From Pseudacidovorax sp. RU35E (GTDB lineage: Bacteria; Pseudomonadota; Gammaproteobacteria; Burkholderiales; Burkholderiaceae_C), in contig NZ_FTMY01000005.1 of assembly GCF_900156165.1 (NCBI RefSeq), positions 310,001 to 374,000 of the forward strand: a DNA stretch of 64,000 bases. The letters are read 5' to 3'. The notes beneath the pieces were generated by a model, which saw only the letters and a list, made by a program, of their open reading frames with translations, had not been told where the DNA came from and searched no databases. Position numbers and translations under genes: made by a program. Shown one piece after another: positions 10,441 to 19,196 of the stretch. Position 1 is the first letter of the stretch. Each line of letters opens with the position of its first letter.

Positions 10441-11415
10441 ATGCAGGCCTTCGTCGCGCCCCGCTGGCTGCCGGGCGGCAATGCGCAGACCATCTGGCCG
10501 GCCCTCTTCGGCCGCCGGTACACGGGCGCCCCCCCACTGTACCGGCGCGAGCGCTGGCGCGCGCCTGACGGCGACTTCGTCGACATCGATTTCCAGGACG
10601 CGCCCGACCCTGTCACGGCCCCTCTGCTGGTGCTTTTCCATGGCCTCGAAGGCTCGTCGCGCAGCCACTATGCCGAGGCCCTGGCCGCGGTCGCGCGCGA
10701 ACGCGGGCTGGGCTTCGCGGTGCCGCATTTCCGCGGCTGCAGCGGCGAGCTCAACCTCGGGCCGCGGGCCTACCACTCGGGCGACCATGAAGAGGTGGGC
10801 TGGGTGCTGGCGCGCCTGCGCGAACGCAGCCCCGCCGGCGTGCTGGCCGTGGGCGTTTCGCTGGGCGGCAATGCGCTGCTGCGCTGGGCCGAGGAGGCGG
10901 GCGACAGCGCCGCCGCCGTGGCGCTGGCCGTGGCCGGCGTGAGCGCACCGCTGGACCTGGCCGCCGGGGCGGATGCCATCGGGCGCGGCTTCAACCGGCT
11001 GGTGTATGAGCGCATGTTCCTCTCGACCATGAAGCCCAAGGCGCTGGCCAAGCTGGCGCAGCATCCGGGTCTGTTCGACGCCCAGCGGCTGCGCGCCGCG
11101 CGCAGCCTGCGCGACTTCGACGACCTGTTCACGGCGCCCCTGCATGGCTTCAAGGATGCGGTGGACTACTACGCCCGCGCGGCGGCCGGGCCACGGCTGG
11201 GCGACATCCGCATACCCGCGCTGGTGCTCAACGCCCGCAACGACCCCTTCGTGCCCGGCGAAAGCCTGCCGGTGCCGGTACGGGTGACCAATCCGCGCGT
11301 GACCCTCTGGCAGCCGCTGCATGGCGGCCATGTCGGCTTTCCGCAGGGCGGCTGGCCCGGGCATGTGCGGACGATGCCGCAGGCGGTGGTGGACTGGCTT
11401 CTGGCCCATCGCTGA
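10441..11415 (+). CDS. YheT-family alpha/beta hydrolase
   Basis: A 324-residue hydrolase of the YheT/EMB8 type. The N-terminal PRWLPGGNAQTIWPALFGRR is the family hallmark. The nucleophile elbow is GVSLGGN, the oxyanion loop VLFHGLEGSSRSHY, and NARNDPF and LHGGHVGF supply the acid and the catalytic His. Substrates in this family are not well established; short-chain esters have been suggested. It starts 9 bp after the NTF2-like gene, so the two are probably co-transcribed. Confidence 0.9.
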   Translation: MQAFVAPRWLPGGNAQTIWPALFGRRYTGAPPLYRRERWRAPDGDFVDIDFQDAPDPVTAPLLVLFHGLEGSSRSHYAEALAAVARERGLGFAVPHFRGCSGELNLGPRAYHSGDHEEVGWVLARLRERSPAGVLAVGVSLGGNALLRWAEEAGDSAAAVALAVAGVSAPLDLAAGADAIGRGFNRLVYERMFLSTMKPKALAKLAQHPGLFDAQRLRAARSLRDFDDLFTAPLHGFKDAVDYYARAAAGPRLGDIRIPALVLNARNDPFVPGESLPVPVRVTNPRVTLWQPLHGGHVGFPQGGWPGHVRTMPQAVVDWLLAHR

Positions 11416-11552
11416 AGCCGCGCGGGATGACGAGGCCGGCGCTGTCCGGCGCGCCGTCCACCGACCGGTCCCGGCTGGGTGTCGGCCATGGCTCACCCAG
11501 GTTGGCGGCATGGGCGACATCGCATCGAAACGTGGGCGCGGACAATGGCGCC

Positions 11553-12092
11553 ATGGATGACATCGTCAAACAGGCACTGGCCAAATGGCCCAACGTGCCG
11601 CACTGCTACGGTTGGCTGGGTCTCGACGCACGCGGCCAGTGGTACATGCGCGACGACGCCACGCAGGCGGCCGGCCCCTTTCCGCGAAGCAAGGGATCGC
11701 TGCTGCGGCATGACAAGCTGATCGACTTCATCCAGCGCAACTACGAGCCGGACGCCACCGGCCAGTGGTTCTTCCAGAACGGGCCCCAGCGCGTGTATGT
11801 GGAACTGGAGGCCGCACCGCTGGTGTGGCGCGTAATGGACGACTTCTCGCTTCACACCCACACCGGCCAGTCCGGGGAGCTGACGCGCGTGCTGATGGAT
11901 GGGGAAGGGCGGCTCTACATCGCAACGCCGTCGGGCCTGGGCATCGTCCACACGCAGGACATGGGCCTGGCGGCCGATGCGCTGGAACGGGGCATCTGGC
12001 CCGCGCCGGAAGAGATGACGGCGGCCGAACTGCCCGAGCGCTTCGGCTTCGTCCGAAGCCCCGCGGCCACACACGCTTCTGCGACGCGCTGA
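11553..12092 (+). CDS. DUF2946-type conserved hypothetical protein
   Basis: A 179-residue soluble protein beginning MDDIVKQALAKWPNVPHCYG, with WLGLDARGQWYMRDD and later FFQNGPQRVYVELEAAPLVW. This pattern is recurrent in Burkholderiales and is, to my recollection, classed as DUF2946; the domain number is tentative. No signal peptide or membrane segment is seen. The ATG at 11553 begins the conserved part. It stands alone, followed by a hairpin shared with the convergent cytochrome gene. Confidence 0.7.
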   Translation: MDDIVKQALAKWPNVPHCYGWLGLDARGQWYMRDDATQAAGPFPRSKGSLLRHDKLIDFIQRNYEPDATGQWFFQNGPQRVYVELEAAPLVWRVMDDFSLHTHTGQSGELTRVLMDGEGRLYIATPSGLGIVHTQDMGLAADALERGIWPAPEEMTAAELPERFGFVRSPAATHASATR

Positions 12093-12162
12093 GGGCGCTG
12101 CGAGGACGCCGCGCCGGTTCGCGGGCGCAGGACGCCCATGGCCTGCCTACACCCCAAAACAA

Positions 12163-12187
12163 GAAAGCCGGCGATCTGCCGGCTTTC
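12163..12187 (-). terminator. Rho-independent terminator between convergent genes
   Basis: A perfect 10-bp stem, GAAAGCCGGC/GCCGGCTTTC, with a 5-nt loop. On the minus strand it is followed by TTGTTTT, so it should mainly end the cytochrome c5 transcript; it may also stop the rightward gene ending at 12092. Confidence 0.85.
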
Positions 12188-12230
12188 GTAGGGGCCCGCT
12201 CTGCGACGGGTGGGTTTGTGCAGCCTGCGC

Positions 12231-12890
12231 CTATTGCTTGGCGGGCATCGCACCGGCTGCGGCCGGCGCTGCGGCGGTCGAAGCCGCCGGGGCTGCACCC
12301 GCCGCCGGTGCGGCATCGCCTGCGGGTGCAGCGGCCGCCGGAGCGGCCGGCTCCTCGAACTTGGCGCCGCCCGAGTTGGCCATGTAGGCCACGGCACGGC
12401 TGATCTCCACGTCGCCGAAGTCGCCGCCACCTTGAGGCGGCATGGCCCCCTTGCCCTTGAGCGCATGCTCGGTCAGCGTCGCCAGGCCCTGGCCGATACG
12501 CGGGCCCCAGGCCGCAGCGTCGCCGAAGTGGGGGGCGCCGGGAATGCCGGGAGTGCCATGGCAGGCGGTGCACTGGGTCTTGAAGACGGTCTCGCCGTTG
12601 GCGAGCGGGCGGTTGGCGTCGCGGATCTCGACCATGCCCACCTTGCGGATGCGCTCGGCGACGTCGCGGTCACGGGCATCCTGGCTGACGCCATAGAGGT
12701 TCATGTTGTCGCCGGTGGCCGCACCGGAGGGCTTGAGCCCGGACACCACGAAGAGCACCAGCCCCGCGATGATGAGGATGGGGACCACGAAGCCGAAAAG
12801 GACCGCGAGCATCAGCTGCTTGGGATTCTTGATCGGGCCCGTATGCGCCTCTTCAGTGGCCGGAGCCGGGTTTTGCGCGCTCTCGCTCAT
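12231..12890 (-). CDS. Membrane-anchored cytochrome c5 family protein
   Basis: This 219-residue monohaem cytochrome has one transmembrane helix at about residues 26-51 that holds it on the periplasmic face. The haem site is CTACH (C107, C110, H111), and the Met ligand is probably M150 in GKGAMPPQGG. Length and domain position match cytochrome c5-type proteins that pass electrons to terminal oxidases. The C-terminal 50 or so residues are a low-complexity Ala/Pro linker without a second domain. It is a single gene with its own terminator and a TATAAT sequence on the minus strand at 12937-12932, about 42 bp upstream of the start. Confidence 0.92.
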   Translation of the reverse strand: MSESAQNPAPATEEAHTGPIKNPKQLMLAVLFGFVVPILIIAGLVLFVVSGLKPSGAATGDNMNLYGVSQDARDRDVAERIRKVGMVEIRDANRPLANGETVFKTQCTACHGTPGIPGAPHFGDAAAWGPRIGQGLATLTEHALKGKGAMPPQGGGDFGDVEISRAVAYMANSGGAKFEEPAAPAAAAPAGDAAPAAGAAPAASTAAAPAAAGAMPAKQ

Positions 12891-12931
12891 CGCTGTCCTC
12901 GGTATCGGGGGCTATTGGAAAACAGCGTTCG

Positions 12932-12937
12932 ATTATA
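12932..12937 (-). promoter_or_regulatory. Possible -10 element for the cytochrome c5 gene
   Basis: Read on the minus strand this is a perfect TATAAT, 42 bp before the start codon. No good -35 hexamer is seen at 16-18 bp, so it is only a candidate. Confidence 0.4.
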
Positions 12938-13048
12938 GGGACGGGGGGTGTGCGGACGGGCCTTGGCTGACCCGGGATAACCCCCGCACCCCCGTGTGTC
13001 GCCGAGTCCTGATGCAGATCAGCAAACCCCCAGCCCGTGGCGCGTTGC

Positions 13049-14524
13049 CTACTGCGCGCCTGCCGCCTGCTGAGTCGTACTCGTCCAGCCGCCACCCAGC
13101 GTCTTGTAGAGCGTGACCTGGTTCTGCAGCAGCGCGAGCTGCGTCTGCACGGCCGTCTGGCGGGCGGTGAACTGCGAGCGCTGCGCGTCGAGCAGGTCGA
13201 GCGCACTGGCCACGCCGTTGCGGTAGCGCAGGTCCGACAGGCGCAGGCGCGTGCCTTCGGCCTCGGCCTGGGCGCGGGCGGCACGGGCCTGCTCGCCCAG
13301 CGTCTCGCGGCCGGCCAGGGCATCGGCCACTTCGCGGAAGGCGGTCTGGATGGTCTTCTCGTACTGGGCGACCGCGATATCGCGGCTGACGCGCGCCGAA
13401 GCCAGGTTGGCCGAGTTGGCCCCGGCGGTGAAGATCGGCAGCGTGAGGCTGGGCGCGAAGCTCCAGGCGCGCGTGCCGTCGCCATTCCACAGGTTGGAGA
13501 AGTCCGAACTCACCGTGCCGATGGAGGTGGTCAGCGCAATGCGTGGAAAGAAGGCCGCGCGGGCCGCGCCGATGTTGGCGTTGGCCGCGACCAGCTGCTG
13601 TTCGGCTGCGCGGATGTCGGGCCGCTCGGTCAGCAGGTCCGAGGGCAGGCCGGCCGGCACGTCGGGCATGGCGCGCACCGTGGCCAGGCCGCCGTTGTCG
13701 CCGGCCAGACCTTCCAGCGCGCTGGAAGGCACCGGCGCGCCCAGCAGCAGCGCGAGCGCGTTCTCGTCCTGGCGGCGCAGGCGGATCTGCTGGGCGTAGG
13801 TGGCGCGGGCGCTCTCGGCCAGGGAGACGGCCGACTGGTAGTCCAGCTCGGAGGCCACGCCATTGTCGAAGCGCAGCTTGGTGAGCTTGAGCGTCTCTTC
13901 GCGCGTGCCGAGCGTCTGTCGGGTGATGGCCAGCAGCTCTTCGTCCGCGGCCAGCGCGAGCCAGCCGTTGGCGACCTGCGCCACCAGGGCGATCTGCGTG
14001 GCCCGGCGCGATTCCTCGGTGGCGAGCGCGCGGGCCTGCGCTGCAGCGCTCAGGCTCTGAATGCGGCCGAAGAAGTCGATCTCCCAGGCCGTCACGCCCA
14101 GACCCACGGAATAGCTCGACGACACCTTGGGGGCCGACGAGCTGTAGGCGCGGGCCGAGTTGGGCTCGGAGCGCGAGCCCGTCGTGCTCAGGCCCACCGT
14201 CGGGAAGAGCGCCGCGCGCTGCACGTCGAACTGCGCGCGGGCCTGCTCGATGTTGAGCACGGCCACGCGAAGGTCGCGGTTGTTGTCGAGGGCCGTCTGG
14301 ATCAGCCCAGCCAGCCGCGGGTCGGAGAAGAAGGCCTGCCAGGGCACGTCCACCGCCGCCTTCGCGCCGGCCGGTTGGGCCGGGTCGCCCGGGAAGGTGG
14401 TGGGCACCGGCGCATCTGGCCGCTCGTAGGTCGGGATCAGCGAGCAGCCGCTGGCCAGCACGGCCACGGCCAGGGCGAGCGGTGCGAAACGCATCGTCTT
14501 CATCGGTTTGGGTTGATCAGCCAT
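13049..14524 (-). CDS. RND efflux outer-membrane channel lipoprotein (NodT/OprM family)
   Basis: The 491-residue protein is the TolC-like outer-membrane channel of a tripartite drug-efflux pump. A signal peptide ends in the lipobox LASGC. Two outer membrane efflux (OEP) repeats follow, with family stretches such as DVPWQAFFSDPRLAGLIQTA, then ALDNNRDLRVAVLNIEQARA, and the C-terminal LRLSDLRYRNGVASALDLLD. The ATG at 14524 overlaps the permease stop and has GGAG nine bases upstream; ATG 14503 is an alternative. It is the third gene of the operon after the adaptor and the permease, as in MexAB-OprM or TtgABC. Confidence 0.92.
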   Translation of the reverse strand: MADQPKPMKTMRFAPLALAVAVLASGCSLIPTYERPDAPVPTTFPGDPAQPAGAKAAVDVPWQAFFSDPRLAGLIQTALDNNRDLRVAVLNIEQARAQFDVQRAALFPTVGLSTTGSRSEPNSARAYSSSAPKVSSSYSVGLGVTAWEIDFFGRIQSLSAAAQARALATEESRRATQIALVAQVANGWLALAADEELLAITRQTLGTREETLKLTKLRFDNGVASELDYQSAVSLAESARATYAQQIRLRRQDENALALLLGAPVPSSALEGLAGDNGGLATVRAMPDVPAGLPSDLLTERPDIRAAEQQLVAANANIGAARAAFFPRIALTTSIGTVSSDFSNLWNGDGTRAWSFAPSLTLPIFTAGANSANLASARVSRDIAVAQYEKTIQTAFREVADALAGRETLGEQARAARAQAEAEGTRLRLSDLRYRNGVASALDLLDAQRSQFTARQTAVQTQLALLQNQVTLYKTLGGGWTSTTQQAAGAQ

Positions 14525-17500
14525 GGTTGTCGGCTCCGGATTCTTCCTGAATACCCGCTTCCTGGGCATGGCGCTTGTTCATTTCCTGCTGCCGCTTGCT
14601 GCCCTTGAACAGCGTGCGCACCACCACGAAGAAGATCGGCACGAAGAACACGGCCAGCGCCGTGCCCGTCAGCATGCCGCCCAGCACGCCGGTGCCGATG
14701 GCACGCTGGCTGGCCGAGCCCGCCCCCGAGGCCAGCACCAGCGGCACCACGCCCAGGCCGAAGGCCAGCGAGGTCATCACGATCGGGCGGAAGCGCAGAT
14801 GGGCGGCTTCGAGCGCGGCGTCGATGGCGCTCTTGCCCTGCGCCTGCAGGTCCTTGGCGAACTCGATGATCAGGATGGCGTTCTTCGCCGACAGGCCGAT
14901 GATGGTGATCAGGCCCACCTGGAAGTACACGTCGTTCGAGTAGCCGCGCAGCAGCGTGGCCAGCAGCACCCCCAGCACGCCCAGCGGCACCACCAGGATC
15001 ACCGACAGCGGGATCGACCAGCTCTCGTACAGCGCCGCCAGGCACAGGAACACCGCCAGGATGGCGAAGCCATACAGGATGATGGCCTGCGAGCCGGCGA
15101 GCTTTTCTTCACGCGACTGACCCGTCCATTCGAAGCCGAAGCCCGGGGGCAGCTGGCCGGCCAGCTTCTCCATCTCGGCCATGGCCGCGCCCGAGCTGTA
15201 GCCGGGCGCCGCCTCGCCGCTGATGCGCATGGCCGGGTAGCCGTTGTAGCGCACCGTCTGCTGCGCGCCCTTGATCCAGCGCGTGGTCGCGAAGGAGGCG
15301 AAGGGCACCGGCTGGCCTTGCGTGTTGGAAGCGTTCAGGCGCAGCAGGTCTTCGGGCTGCATGCGGGCCGGTGCGTCGGCCTGCACCACCACGCGCTGAA
15401 GACGGCCGCGGTTCGGGAAGTCGTTGATGTAGCTCGATCCCAGCGAGGTCGACAGCGCGGTGTTGATGGCGTCGAAGTTCACGCCCAGCGCCTGCGCCTT
15501 GTCGCGGTCGATGTCGATCTGCAGCTGCGGCGCGTCTTCCAGGCCGTCGGGGCGGATGGCCGTGAGCACCGGGCTCTTCATGGCCATGCCCAGCAGCTGG
15601 TTGCGGGCATTGACCAGTGCGTCATGGCCCTGACCAGAGCGGTCCTGCAGCCGGAAGCTGAAGCCGCTGGCCGAGCCCAGCTCGGGAATCGGCGGCGGGC
15701 TGAGCGGGTAGATGAAGGCATCGCGCACGCCCGACAGCGCACCGAAGGCGCGGCCGGCCAGCGCGGAGGCCGCGTTGGCCTCGCCTTCGCGCTCCTTCCA
15801 GTCCTTGAGCGTGACGAAGGCGATGCCCGCGTTCTGCCCCTGGCCCGAGAAGCTGAAGCCCAGCACGCCCACGATGCTCTGCACCTGCGGCTGCTTGAGC
15901 ATGTAGTTCTCGACCTTCTCCATGACGGCCTCGGTGCGCTCGAGCGTCGCGCCCGGCGGCAGCTGCACGTTCACCAGGATGTTGCCCTGGTCTTCCTGCG
16001 GCAGGAAGGAGGTGGGCAGGCGGGAGTACACGAACACCACGCCGCCGATGATGGCCAGGTAGATGATGAGATAGCGCGCAGCGCGGCGCAGCAGCCGCGA
16101 CACGAAGCCCTCGTAGCCCTTGGCCGTGCGCGAGAAGCCGCGGTTGAACCAGCCGAAGAAACCGCGCTTCTCGTGGTGGTGGCCGGCCTCCACTGGCTTG
16201 AGCAGCGTGGCGCACAGCGCCGGCGTGAGCGACAGCGCCATGAAGGCTGAGAAGGCGATCGAGGCCACCATCACCGCCGAGAACTGGCGGTAGATGTTGC
16301 CGGTGGAGCCGGCAAAGAAGGCCAGCGGCACGAACACCGAGATCAGCACCACCGTCACGCCGATGATGGCGCCGGAGATCTGCTGCATCGCCTTGCGCGT
16401 GGCCTGCAGCGGCGGCAGGCCTTCCTCGCTCATGATGCGCTCGACGTTCTCCACCACCACGATGGCATCGTCCACCACGATGCCGATCACCAGCACCATG
16501 CCGAACATGGTCAGCACGTTGATCGAGAAGCCCAGGGCCAGCAGCGTCGCGAAGGTGCCCAGCAGCGCCACCGGCACCACCAGCGTCGGGATGAGCGTGT
16601 AGCGCCAGTTCTGCAGGAACAGGAACATCACCAGGAACACCAGCACCACCGCCTCGACCAGGGTCTCGACCACCTGGCTGATGGAGATGCTGATGAAGGC
16701 CGAGCTGTCGTAGGGGATCGTGTAGCTCACGTCCTGCGGGAAGAAGCGCTTGAGCTCGTCCATCTTGGCGCGCACCGCCTTGGCCGCCTGCAGCGCGTTG
16801 CCCGAGGGCGACAGCTGCACGCCCAGGCCCACCGCCGGCTTGCCGTTCAGGCGCGCCGAGGTGGCATAGCTCTGGCCGCCGATCTCGATGCGGGCCACGT
16901 CCTTGAGCCGTACGGTCGAGCCGTCGGCGTTGGCGCGCAGCACGATGTTGCCGAACTGCTCCACCGACGACAGCTGACCCTTGACCACCACGGTGGCCGC
17001 AATGGCCTGGCCGGTGATGTTGGGCAGGTCGCCGATGGTGCCGGAGGCCACCTGCGCGTTCTGGTTGCGGATGGCGGTGTTGACGTCGGCCGCGCTCAGG
17101 TTCAGGCCCTGCAGCTTGGCCGGGTCGATCCACACGCGCATCGCCGTCTCGCTGCCGAAGAGCTGCACCTGGCCGATGCCGGGCAGGCGCTGCAGTTCGG
17201 GCTGGATGTTGCGCGCGGCGTAGTCCCCCAGCTGCGTGGTGTCCACGGCCGGGTTGGTCGACGACAGCATCGTGAACAGCAGGAAGTTGTTGCGCGACTT
17301 GTCCACGCGCACGCCCTGCTGCGTCACGGCCGAAGGCAGACGCGGCGTCGCGCGCGACAGCCGGTTCTGCACGTCCACCTGCGCCAGGTCGGCGTTGGTG
17401 CCGGGCTCGAAGGTCACGGTGATCGAGCCGGTGCCGTCGGCCTGCGCCACCGACTCCATGTAGATCAGGCCGGGCGAGCCGTTCATCTCGCGCTCGATGA

Positions 17501-17690
17501 CCGACAGCACGCTGTCTTCCAGCGTCTGGGCCGAGGCGCCGGGATAGGCGGCGTTGATGACGATGGCGGGCGGTGCCACCGGCGGGTATTGGGCGATCGG
17601 CAGCTGCGTGATTGCCACGCCGCCCATCACCAGGATGAACAGGGCGATCACCCACGCAAAGATGGGGCGATCGATGAAGAACTTGGCCAT
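14517..17690 (-). CDS. RND multidrug efflux pump, HAE1-family permease (AcrB/MexB/TtgB-like)
   Basis: A 1057-residue inner-membrane proton/drug antiporter, the usual length for the family. It starts MAKFFIDRPIFAWVIALFIL, the classical AcrB N-terminus. TM4 contains the proton-relay Asp pair in VLVIGIVVDDAIVVVENVER. Later landmarks are FLPQEDQGNILVNVQLPPGA and the second-half FQVGLITIIGLSAKNAILII. The 3' end overlaps the channel gene start by 8 nt; the adaptor lies 50 bp upstream. The pump should export hydrophobic or amphiphilic drugs; the exact profile cannot be read from sequence. Confidence 0.96.
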   Translation of the reverse strand: MAKFFIDRPIFAWVIALFILVMGGVAITQLPIAQYPPVAPPAIVINAAYPGASAQTLEDSVLSVIEREMNGSPGLIYMESVAQADGTGSITVTFEPGTNADLAQVDVQNRLSRATPRLPSAVTQQGVRVDKSRNNFLLFTMLSSTNPAVDTTQLGDYAARNIQPELQRLPGIGQVQLFGSETAMRVWIDPAKLQGLNLSAADVNTAIRNQNAQVASGTIGDLPNITGQAIAATVVVKGQLSSVEQFGNIVLRANADGSTVRLKDVARIEIGGQSYATSARLNGKPAVGLGVQLSPSGNALQAAKAVRAKMDELKRFFPQDVSYTIPYDSSAFISISISQVVETLVEAVVLVFLVMFLFLQNWRYTLIPTLVVPVALLGTFATLLALGFSINVLTMFGMVLVIGIVVDDAIVVVENVERIMSEEGLPPLQATRKAMQQISGAIIGVTVVLISVFVPLAFFAGSTGNIYRQFSAVMVASIAFSAFMALSLTPALCATLLKPVEAGHHHEKRGFFGWFNRGFSRTAKGYEGFVSRLLRRAARYLIIYLAIIGGVVFVYSRLPTSFLPQEDQGNILVNVQLPPGATLERTEAVMEKVENYMLKQPQVQSIVGVLGFSFSGQGQNAGIAFVTLKDWKEREGEANAASALAGRAFGALSGVRDAFIYPLSPPPIPELGSASGFSFRLQDRSGQGHDALVNARNQLLGMAMKSPVLTAIRPDGLEDAPQLQIDIDRDKAQALGVNFDAINTALSTSLGSSYINDFPNRGRLQRVVVQADAPARMQPEDLLRLNASNTQGQPVPFASFATTRWIKGAQQTVRYNGYPAMRISGEAAPGYSSGAAMAEMEKLAGQLPPGFGFEWTGQSREEKLAGSQAIILYGFAILAVFLCLAALYESWSIPLSVILVVPLGVLGVLLATLLRGYSNDVYFQVGLITIIGLSAKNAILIIEFAKDLQAQGKSAIDAALEAAHLRFRPIVMTSLAFGLGVVPLVLASGAGSASQRAIGTGVLGGMLTGTALAVFFVPIFFVVVRTLFKGSKRQQEMNKRHAQEAGIQEESGADNHG

Positions 17691-17740
17691 AGAAGTGCTC
17701 GCGTTCCTTCTTCGTGATCAGTCGGGGTTGCGGGCCGGCG

Positions 17741-19012
17741 TCATTGCTTGGCCGGGGCAGCCGCAGGGGCGGAGGCCCCAGCGGCCGGGGCGGCTGCGGC
17801 GGCCGTCGGCGGCTGCCAGGGCACGGCCTTGACCGGCGTGTTCGGCGGCAGCATCTGCAGCTTCTGGAAGCCGTCGACCATCACCTGCTCGCCTTCCTTG
17901 AGGCCGTCGGTGACGATCCAGCGGTTGTCCTTGCCGGCAGTGATCTTCACGTTGCGCTTGGACAGCTTGCCGTCCTGGCCCACGATGGTCACGGTGTCGC
18001 CCTGGTCGGTGCGGGTGACGGCCTGCTGGGGCACGCTGATGGCCTTGTCGACCTGGGCCTGCTCGGCGCGCACGCGCACGTACATGCCCGGCAGCAGTTC
18101 GCCCTTGGGGTTGGGCAGTTCGGCGCGCAGCGTGATCTGGCCCGTGCTCGGGTCCACCGTGAGGTCCGAGAAGAGCAGGCGGCCACGCTGCGCGTATTCC
18201 GTGCCGTCCTCCAGGACGACGCGCACCTCGGCGGCGTCCGGGCCACTGGCGCGCTGCAGCTTGCCCTGTGCCATGGCGCGGCGCATGCGCATCACCTCGG
18301 TCGCCGACTGCGTGAAGTTGACGTAGAGCGGATCGATCTGCTGGATGGTGGCGAGCTGGGTCGCTTCGCCCTGGCCCACCAGCGCGCCCTCGGTCACCAG
18401 CGCGCGGCCGATGCGGCCCGAGATCGGCGCCGTGACGGTGGCATAGCCCACGTTGATGCGGGCCGTGGTCACCGACGCGCGGCCGGCCAGCACGTCGGCC
18501 TCGGCGGCCTTCTGCGAAGCGATGGCGTTGGCGTAATCTTGTTTGCTCACCGCGTTGGCCTCGACCAGGGGCTTGTAGCGGTCGGCCAGTGCCTTGGCCT
18601 GCGCCGCATTGGCCTCGGCACGTGCCAGCGTCGCCTCTGCGCTGCGCAGCGTGGCCTCGTAGGGCGCGGGATCGATCTTGAACAGCGGCTGGCCGGCCTT
18701 CACGTCGCTGCCTTCGGCGAACAGACGTTTCTGCAGGATGCCCGCCGCACGGGCACGCACCTGGGCGATGCGGGTGGACTCGAGCCGGCCCGGGAGCTCG
18801 GTCACCAGCCCGACCTCACCCGCCTTGGCCACCACCACACCGACCTCGGGCGGCGGCATGCCACCGCCCGGAGGCCCGCCGGCCGGTGCCGCGGCTTCCT
18901 TCTTGCCGCAGGCCACCAGGGCGAGGCTGAGGAAGACCGCGGTGGCGGCGAGGGTCAGGGGGGAGCCGGGACGGAACAGCGAACGACTTGCGACAACATG
19001 CGAAGCAGGCAT
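17741..19012 (-). CDS. RND efflux periplasmic adaptor lipoprotein (AcrA/MexA/TtgA-like)
   Basis: The 423-residue membrane-fusion protein links permease and channel. The N-terminal signal ends in the lipobox LVAC, so it is lipid-anchored in the inner membrane. The order is first lipoyl half-motif (ELPGRLESTRIAQVRARAAG), coiled-coil hairpin (SAEATLARAEANAAQAKALA), second half-motif (VTAPISGRIGRALVTEGALV), beta-barrel, and an Ala/Pro tail. It is the first gene of the operon, divergent from the TetR repressor across 184 bp that hold an AcrR-type operator. Confidence 0.95.
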   Translation of the reverse strand: MPASHVVASRSLFRPGSPLTLAATAVFLSLALVACGKKEAAAPAGGPPGGGMPPPEVGVVVAKAGEVGLVTELPGRLESTRIAQVRARAAGILQKRLFAEGSDVKAGQPLFKIDPAPYEATLRSAEATLARAEANAAQAKALADRYKPLVEANAVSKQDYANAIASQKAAEADVLAGRASVTTARINVGYATVTAPISGRIGRALVTEGALVGQGEATQLATIQQIDPLYVNFTQSATEVMRMRRAMAQGKLQRASGPDAAEVRVVLEDGTEYAQRGRLLFSDLTVDPSTGQITLRAELPNPKGELLPGMYVRVRAEQAQVDKAISVPQQAVTRTDQGDTVTIVGQDGKLSKRNVKITAGKDNRWIVTDGLKEGEQVMVDGFQKLQMLPPNTPVKAVPWQPPTAAAAAPAAGASAPAAAPAKQ

Positions 19013-19123
19013 GCGAATCCTCTTGAAGTGGGATTGAAAGAGACGGAGGAAGCGGGGTGCGCCGCGGATCGATCATGCGTGCAGGCAGATCGGGCCACCA
19101 GAAGCTTGCCGAGGCAGCGAGTT

Positions 19124-19147
19124 TACATACATTCTTGAATGTATAGT
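19124..19147. promoter_or_regulatory. AcrR/TtgR-type operator between repressor and efflux operon
   Basis: The inverted repeat reads TACATACATT-CTTG-AATGTAT followed by AGT. It matches the 24-bp E. coli AcrR operator except in the four-base centre and the last three bases. It lies 50 bp before the repressor start and overlaps a TATAGT at 19142, a possible -10 for the repressor gene. Confidence 0.85.
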
Positions 19148-19196
19148 GGGCACCCTCACGTTTCGGTTTATTTCGTTTTCTTGCCAAGGAGATGCC

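Noticed and set aside
12163..12187. Hairpin as part of an attenuator or riboswitch for the cytochrome gene
   Set aside because: It lies downstream of both convergent genes, so it is a terminator.
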